64,000 bases of DNA from Aralia elata (taxonomy: Eukaryota > Streptophyta > Magnoliopsida > Apiales > Araliaceae): the NCBI GenBank assembly GCA_034770075.1, contig CM068386.1, positions 85,223,265 to 85,287,264 on the forward strand. Direction: 5' to 3'. Position 1 is the first letter of the stretch; each line of letters begins with the position of its first letter. The notes beneath the pieces are model-generated. The model did not search any database. It was given only the letters and a program-made list of their open reading frames with translations, and had not been told where the DNA came from. This document shows positions 58,306 to 64,000 of this stretch, one piece after another. The position numbers and the translations under genes are program-made.

Positions 58306-61300
58306 TTAGGTTTGTTCCTCCAAACGGATTGAGGTCTTTTCGTGATTCACTTCTCCGCCCAGATAATGCTTCAATCTTTGACTGTTGACTTTGAATGATT
58401 GATGACTACTAGGGTCTTGAATCTCAATTGCACCATACGGATAGACCTTGGTAACTGTGAATGGTCCGGACCATCTAGACTTTAATTTACCCGGAAAGAG
58501 TTTCAGGCGTGAGTTGAATAACAACACTAAGTGTCCAGGCTCAAAAGTACGCTGCACAATTCGTTTGTCGTGCCATCTTTTGGTTTTCTCCTTGTACAAC
58601 TTGGCATTCTCGTAAGCTTGGACGCGGAATTCGTCGAGTTCATTGAGTTGCAAGAGCCTCTTTTCCCCTGCTGCGTCAGAATCAAGATTGAGCTTCTTGA
58701 TTGCCCAATACGCCTTATGTTCTAGTTCCACCGGTAGATGACAAGCCTTACCAAAAACCAACCGATATGGGGACATGCCAATTGGAGTCTTGAACGCGGT
58801 GCGATATGCCCATAGAGCTTCGTCAAGTTTGCTCGCCCAATCTTTCCGTGAGGGATTGACGATCTTTTCCAGAATTTGCTTAACTTCGCGATTAGAGATT
58901 TCAGTTTGTCCGTTTGTTTGAGGATGGTAAGCAGTGGCGACCTTGTGGCGAACTCCATATTTCTCTAAAAGGGCTGAGAATGGCTTGTTACAAAAATGGG
59001 TTCCCTCGTCGCTGATGATAACCCTTGGTGTCCCAAATCTTGTAAAGATATACTTTCGGAGAAAATTCAGAACTACCTTGGCATCATTAGTTGGAAGTGC
59101 CACGGCCTTCACCCACTTGGAGACGTAATCCACCGCGACTAGGATGTACTTGTTGTTGAAGGATGACGGGAATGGTCCCATAAAATCTATGCCCCACACA
59201 TCAAACAACTCCACTTCCAGCATGGTGTTGAGTGGCATCTCATGGCGACTCGAGATGTTCCCGACCCGTTGGCACCTATCACATCTTTTCACGAATGCAT
59301 GGGCATCTTTGAACAAGGTTGGCCAGAAGAATCCGGACTGAAGAACCTTTGCGGCCGTTCGATCCCCACCAAAGTGTCCTCCGTACAAGGATGCGTGACA
59401 GTGGTGTAAAATTCCTTCGATTTCCGCCTCAGCCACACACCTCCTTATCATCTGATCTGCACATTACTTGAAGAGAAAAGGATCATCCCACAAGTACTGT
59501 TTCACCTCAAATAAGAATCTCTTCTTCTGCTGGAAACTCAGGTCATATGGCACAATTCCACTCACGATGTAATTCACGTAGTCTGCGTACCAAGGGATTT
59601 CAGCTGTCAATGCCAGAAGTTGCTCATCCGAAAAATACTCATTGATCATGATCTTATCCAATTCTGGTTGTTGCTCGTTTTTCTGTCTAGACAAGTGGTC
59701 AGCTATTTGATTTTCCGTTCCCTTCCGATCCCGGATCTCTAGATCAAATTCTTGAAGCAATAGGACCCAACGAATGAGTCTAGGTTTGGCGTCCTTTTTC
59801 GAGATGAGATATTTAATGGCTGAATGGTCTGTGAACACAATCACCTTAGTACCGATCAAATAAGCCCGAAATTTGTCGAAAGCGAATACTATGGCCAGCA
59901 GCTCCTTCTCTGTGGTTGTGTAATTTATCTGTGCATCATTCAAAGTCTTGCTCGCGTAATAAACTACGTGAAAGACCTTGTCCTTTCTCTGACCCAAAAC
60001 AGCTCCCACAGCGTAATCGCTTGCATCGCACATGAGTTCGAATGAAAGAGACCAATCGGGTGTGATGATGACTGAAGCGGTGACTAGTTTCTTTTTCAAC
60101 AACTCAAAGGCTTTGAGGCATTCCGAATCAAACTTATATGGTACATCTTTTTCGAGCAAGGCACACAATGGTTTCGTGATTTTTGAAAAATCCTGGATAA
60201 ATCGTCGGTAAAAGCCTGCATGCCCCAAGAAACTTCGAATCCCCTTTACTGATGTCGGAGGAGGGAGATGCTCAATAGTCTCAATTTTGGCTCTATCAAC
60301 CTCCAATCCCTCTGCTGAAACTCGATGGACTAGAATGATCCCCTCATTGACCATAAAGTGACATTTCTCCCAGTTAAGGATCAAGTTGGTCTCCACACAT
60401 CGCTGAAGCACCAAAGTCAGGTTTGCCAAACATAGATCAAAACTGTCCCCAAACACCGAGAAATCATCCATAAAGACTTAGACGTTTTGCTCCACTATAT
60501 CTGAGAAAATGGCCATCATACACCGTTTAAAAGTCGCCGGTGCATTACACAATCCGAAAGACATCCGCCGAAACGCTAATGTTCCATATGGGCACGTGAA
60601 GGTGGTCTTTTCTTGATCTTCTGATGCGATGACAATCTGATTGTACTCGGAGTAGCCATCCAACAAGCAATAAAATTGGTGCCCGACCACCCTATCAAGC
60701 ATTTGATCAATGAAGGGCAACGGGAAGTGATCTTTGCGAGTTGCTTTATTCAACTTCCTATAATCCATGCACACCCGCCATCCGGTTACAGTCCTTGTCG
60801 GGATCAGCTCATTGGTTTCATTAGCGACCACCGTCATACCCCCTTTCTTTGGCACACATTGAACTGGACTCACCCACGAGCTATCAGATATGGGGTAGAT
60901 GATTCCCGCGTCTAGCCACTTGATGATCTCTTTCTTGACAACCTCCTTCATTATCGGATTCAATCGACGCTGTTGTTCCACCACGGGCCTTGCATCGTCC
61001 TCCAATAAGATCTTGTGCATACAGAATGAGGGGCTGATTCCCTTGATATCGGCTATTGACCATCCTATCGCCGTTTTGAACTCACGCAACACCCGCAATA
61101 ATTTTTCCTCCTGCGATTCAGTTAGTGATGCTGATATAATAACCGGCAATGTAGAGGATTCACCTAAATAGGCATACCTGAGATGACTCGGTAATTGTTT
61201 CAATTCCAGAACTGGTGGTTCCTCAATAGACGTCTTAGGCCTCGAATCTGGTTGTTCAGCTCGATCTAATGCCTTGAATCGTCTCCCATAAGGCACAAAT

Positions 61301-62283
61301 GGGGGAGACGCGTTCATCATCTGCACATACTCCAAAGAGGTCTGCCATTCTGCTGCATGAGAGCTAACCAACGCTATCTCCAACAGATCCCTGTATTCAT
61401 TAAACTTAGCAAACTCATTCACTACAGATTCGATCCAATTGATTATGAAACACTCCTCGGACTCTTTTGGAAATTGCATAGCCTTGAACACGTTGAATGT
61501 CACCTCCTGATCCTGAACCCTCATAATGAGTTCCCCTTTTTGTACGTCAATCAATGTGCGTCCCGTGGCTAAAAATGGGCGACCAAGGATTAGCGGGATT
61601 TCCTTATCCTCCTCAAAATCGAGCACTATGAAATCTGCAGGGAAAATAAACTTGTCGACCTTTACCAATATGTCCTCCACTATCCCCTTTGGGTGCGTTA
61701 ACGATCTATCTGCTAGCTGAAGAGTTATGTTGGTCGGCTTCACTTCCGGTAATCCCAAATTAGAGTAGATCGATAATGGCATCAAATTGATACTTGCCCC
61801 TAAATCACACAATGCTTTCCCGAAAAATTTGTCCCCAATAGTACAAGGTATAGTGAAACTACCTGGGTCCTTTAGCTTTGGGGGTAGTTTTTTCTGCAAA
61901 ATCGCACTACACTCCTCCGTAAGTGCAACTGTTTCAAAATCCTCCAACTTCCTCTTCCGTGTCAAGATCTCCTTCATGAACTTCGCATAGCTCGGCATCT
62001 GCTCTATAGCCTCTGCAAATGGAATGTTTATTTGCAATTTCTTGAATACCTCCAAAAATTTTGAGAATTGCTTCTCCTCTTTAGCTTTCCGAAGTCGTTG
62101 AGGGAATGGAACTAGTGGCACGTAGGGATCAGATTTCTTCACTTCTGTTTTCTCAACTGGTTTATCCACTCCTTTATCTGATTTCCCTTCCTCGTGGGTC
62201 GTTTGCCCCTCGCCGCTCTCTCCGCTAGTTTGCAGATTTGTGTTCTTTTTAGTAGGATCTTCTAAATTTCTACCATTCCTCAA
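58306..62283 (-). pseudogene. pol: Athila protease-RT-RNase H-integrase, two in-frame stops
   Basis: One frame throughout. Protease site CDLGASINLMPLS near 61770, then LILGRPFLATG. RT begins around 61000; its catalytic [10 protein letters not shown] lies just after a TAA at 60478-60480. RNase H ([14 protein letters not shown]) follows; a second TAA is at 59464-59466. Integrase: zinc region ([11 protein letters not shown] ... CDRCQ), [26 protein letters not shown], all catalytic residues present, then a SGPF module, ending at a stop at 58306. Apart from the two single-codon stops all core domains are whole. Confidence 0.9.
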
Positions 62284-62505
62284 GGTAATCGCCTTACAAT
62301 GCTCTTTTCCTTCCCTTGGGTTCGTTTCTGTGTTGCTTGGTAATGAACCTTGAGGTCAAGAATTCATAGATGATGCCAATTGTCCTATCTGATTCTCCAT
62401 GTTCCGGAAACTCACTGCATGAGTGTTCTTCCATGACTCGTTCTCCTTGATGTACTTCAGCAAATACTCCTCAAGTTCCGTTTTCTTTTCTTGTGGTGGA
62501 GGTTG

Positions 62506-63662
62506 TTACTGTCTACTTTGAAAACCAGGTGGTGTTGCTTGGCGAGATGCTTGAGGCTGAGCTTGGGGTGGAGGATTCTGATTGTTGCTCCAAGAGAAAT
62601 TCGGGTGATTTCTCCACCCCGGATTGTAGCTGTTCGAATTCCCCCCAAACTGCTGCTGCTTATTGTAATTGCTTACAAATTGCACTGCCTCGGTATTGAT
62701 GGGACATTGGTCTGTTGGATAATCACCTACACACAACTCACAAACCGCTTCCACTTGCTGAACATTCTGCACATTTTGTATCCCTAGCGCATCAATCTTC
62801 TTTGTCAAAGCCGAAATTTGAGCTATGAACTGTGCGGAAAGTGCTGTCATTGCATCCACTTCATAAACTGCAGCAGGTTTCGGTTGTTGCAACCGTGTAG
62901 TAGGCCATTGATAGCTGTTGGCTGCCATGTTTTCCAGTAAACTGACCGCTTCATCACATTTCTTGCCCATCAAAGCTTCTCCCGCTGCTGCGTCTATAAC
63001 TGTCCTATCCTGACTATTCAACCCATTGTAGAAGATTTTCACCTGCAGCCAATCCTGTATCCCATGATGAGGACATCTCCGTAGTAAATCCTTGTACCTC
63101 TCCATGCTTCATACAGCGGCTCTGAGTTATGTTGGGTAAAAGAAGAGATATCGTTTCTCATCTTTGCCGTTTTTGCTGGTGGAAAGAATTTGGCCAGGAA
63201 TTTTTGTGCCAAATTGTTCCATGTTGTGATCGATCCCGGTGGCAAAGAATGTAGCCAGCTCTTAGCCTTGTCTCTCAGTGTGAAAGGAAACAACCTCAAC
63301 CTTATTGCATCTTCCGTCACGCATACATATCTGAACGTATCGCAAATTTCCAGGAAATTGACTAGATGAGCATTGGGATCATCATTTGGCAACCCCGCAA
63401 ATTGGACCGAGTTTTGAATCATATGAATAGTTCCCGACTTAATCTCGAAACTTGCGGCTGCTATTGCGGGTCGAGTAATGCTTGATTGAATCTCCGTCAC
63501 TTGTGGCATCGCATACTCCCGCAGTGTTTTCTGTTCGACTACTTCAACCACATTATGTTGTCCGTCCATTGTAGCTTGCTGAAAATTCAGTCTCCTTCGG
63601 AAAGTGCGTTCAATTTCGTTGTCGTAAGGAACTAATTCTGGACCCTTGGATCGTGTTTGCAT
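62506..63662 (-). pseudogene. gag: Athila gag, one frameshift
   Basis: ATG 63662 (MQTRSKGPELVPYDNE). Gag domain at about residues 75-195. A single-base loss near 63108-63112 shifts the frame, and gag continues in the frame open from 63105. The zinc knuckle reads CELCVGDYPTDQC, with Tyr where His is expected. The frame ends at TAA 62506-62508; another stop at 62356-62358 precedes the pol part, so gag and pol were originally one frame. The C-terminus is rich in Gln/Asn/Pro. Confidence 0.85.
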
Positions 63663-63823
63663 AAACCTCTGAATTTACCCCGGTGCACACACAATACGCG
63701 GATCACTACTTAAACAGACTTGAACGGATGAAAGCCTGAAAAAGTATAATTTAGACAATAAAAAATCTGTTTAAATAAACTAACTAATAAAAAATTAATT
63801 AATAGAATAATTATTAGAACCGT

Positions 63824-63841
63824 TCCCCGGCAACGGCGCCA
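63824..63841 (-). promoter_or_regulatory. primer binding site of Athila element (tRNA-Asp)
   Basis: The minus strand reads TGGCGCCGTTGCCGGGGA, complementary to the 3' end of plant tRNA-Asp including CCA, six nt inside the 5' LTR. On the plus strand it can be mistaken for a tRNA fragment. Confidence 0.85.
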
Positions 63842-63847
63842 AAAACT

Positions 63848-64000
63848 TGTTGTCCGATTTATGTGATGACAAATACGCGCAAGTGCACACGGTCAATCAA
63901 GTAATAAAGTAGTAAGAAAAATGTCGAATCCCACATGGAACAACTACTATAATTTATTCTAATTACCAATTTTTATCAAGTTAAATATAATTAAACAGTC
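63848..64000 (-). repeat. 5' LTR of Athila element, inner end only
   Basis: Matches the first 150 bp of 36892-38314 (TGTTGTCCGATTTATG...). The rest lies beyond the window. Confidence 0.9.

Larger units (their letters stand above)
33340..64000 (+). mobile_element. D: Gypsy (Tekay/Del-like) element, 5' part, continues past right edge
   Basis: 5' LTR 33340-34478, then a near-match to the tRNA-Met primer site and an ORF from 34656. The ORF is split by a solo LTR (35094-36824) and by the Athila element starting at 36892, which itself runs off the window, so the rest of D must lie to the right. The left flank ccaat (33335-33339) would be its duplication. Lineage is guessed from the LTR style (TGAGAATTTAGAATAAAAT start, GGGGTGTTACA end). 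Confidence 0.55.
36892..64000 (-). mobile_element. F: Athila-lineage Ty3-gypsy element, runs past right edge
   Basis: 3' LTR 36892-38314; 5' LTR begins at 63848 and is cut by the window. Between them on the minus strand: tRNA-Asp primer site, gag, protease-RT-RNase H-integrase, an extra ORF, and a long 3' region split by the Ogre-like element at 39381-56031. Gag and pol wording ([27 protein letters not shown]) is typical of Athila. The left flank is gtgaa (36887-36891); the right flank is outside the window. A handful of stops and one frameshift disable it, but the domains are otherwise well kept. Confidence 0.9.

Noticed and set aside
63824..63841. tRNA-Asp-like sequence on the plus strand
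   Set aside because: Only the 3' end of the tRNA matches, directly beside an LTR end; it is a primer binding site, not a tRNA gene.

Overview
This is a plant nuclear window made almost entirely of LTR retrotransposons inserted into one another. The lineages present (Athila, Tat/Ogre-like, a chromovirus, Copia) and plant-type hAT and Mutator MITEs suggest a eudicot angiosperm and repeat-rich, possibly pericentromeric, heterochromatin. I see no intact host gene, tRNA, rRNA or CRISPR array. The only possible non-LTR coding trace is an RNase H-like relic near 6.0-6.5 kb.

Layout. (A) 1-5126, minus: a Tat/Ogre-like element cut by the left edge (gag-protease, primer site, 5' LTR). 5127-7424: older DNA with a hAT MITE (8-bp target duplication) and the RNase H relic split by a Mutator MITE (9-bp duplication). 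(T1) 7425 to about 33339, plus: an old Tat-lineage element whose coding region is split by two insertions. The first is a non-autonomous LARD-like element at 8799-21084 (duplication ATGGG), whose own 5' LTR is split by a chromovirus at 12243-19143 (duplication TAGTG). The second is a Copia element at 22544-30089 (duplication GTAAG). (D) from 33340 to beyond the right edge, plus: a Gypsy element whose ORF is hit by a solo LTR at 35094-36824 (duplication CAGCG) and by (F), a minus-strand Athila-type element from 36892 to beyond 64000. F is itself split by (B), a 16.65-kb Tat/Ogre-like element at 39381-56031 (duplication CTCAT). Five LTR insertions and two MITEs therefore have exact target-site duplications that give the order of events.

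Most interesting content. Element B carries, downstream of pol and on the opposite strand, two long well-preserved ORFs: a probable three-exon gene with a plant-mobile-domain-like region, and a 534-residue DUF7745-like protein with a coiled-coil tail. They lie next to a 140-bp higher-order tandem array. A 167-nt intron predicted between protease and reverse transcriptase restores the pol frame. F carries another extra ORF after integrase, of the 'putative plant transposon protein' type.

Three unrelated families (chromovirus, Athila, Ogre-like) each carry a different GC-rich palindromic or near-palindromic cassette at a similar place in the LTR, roughly 175-455 nt from its 5' end. In two families the same cassette recurs about 600-800 bp upstream of the extra ORF, in the same orientation relative to transcription. 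This looks like a shared promoter design and is the signal I would follow first.

All boundaries, repeats and counts were read by eye. Family names come from recognised motifs, not database searches.
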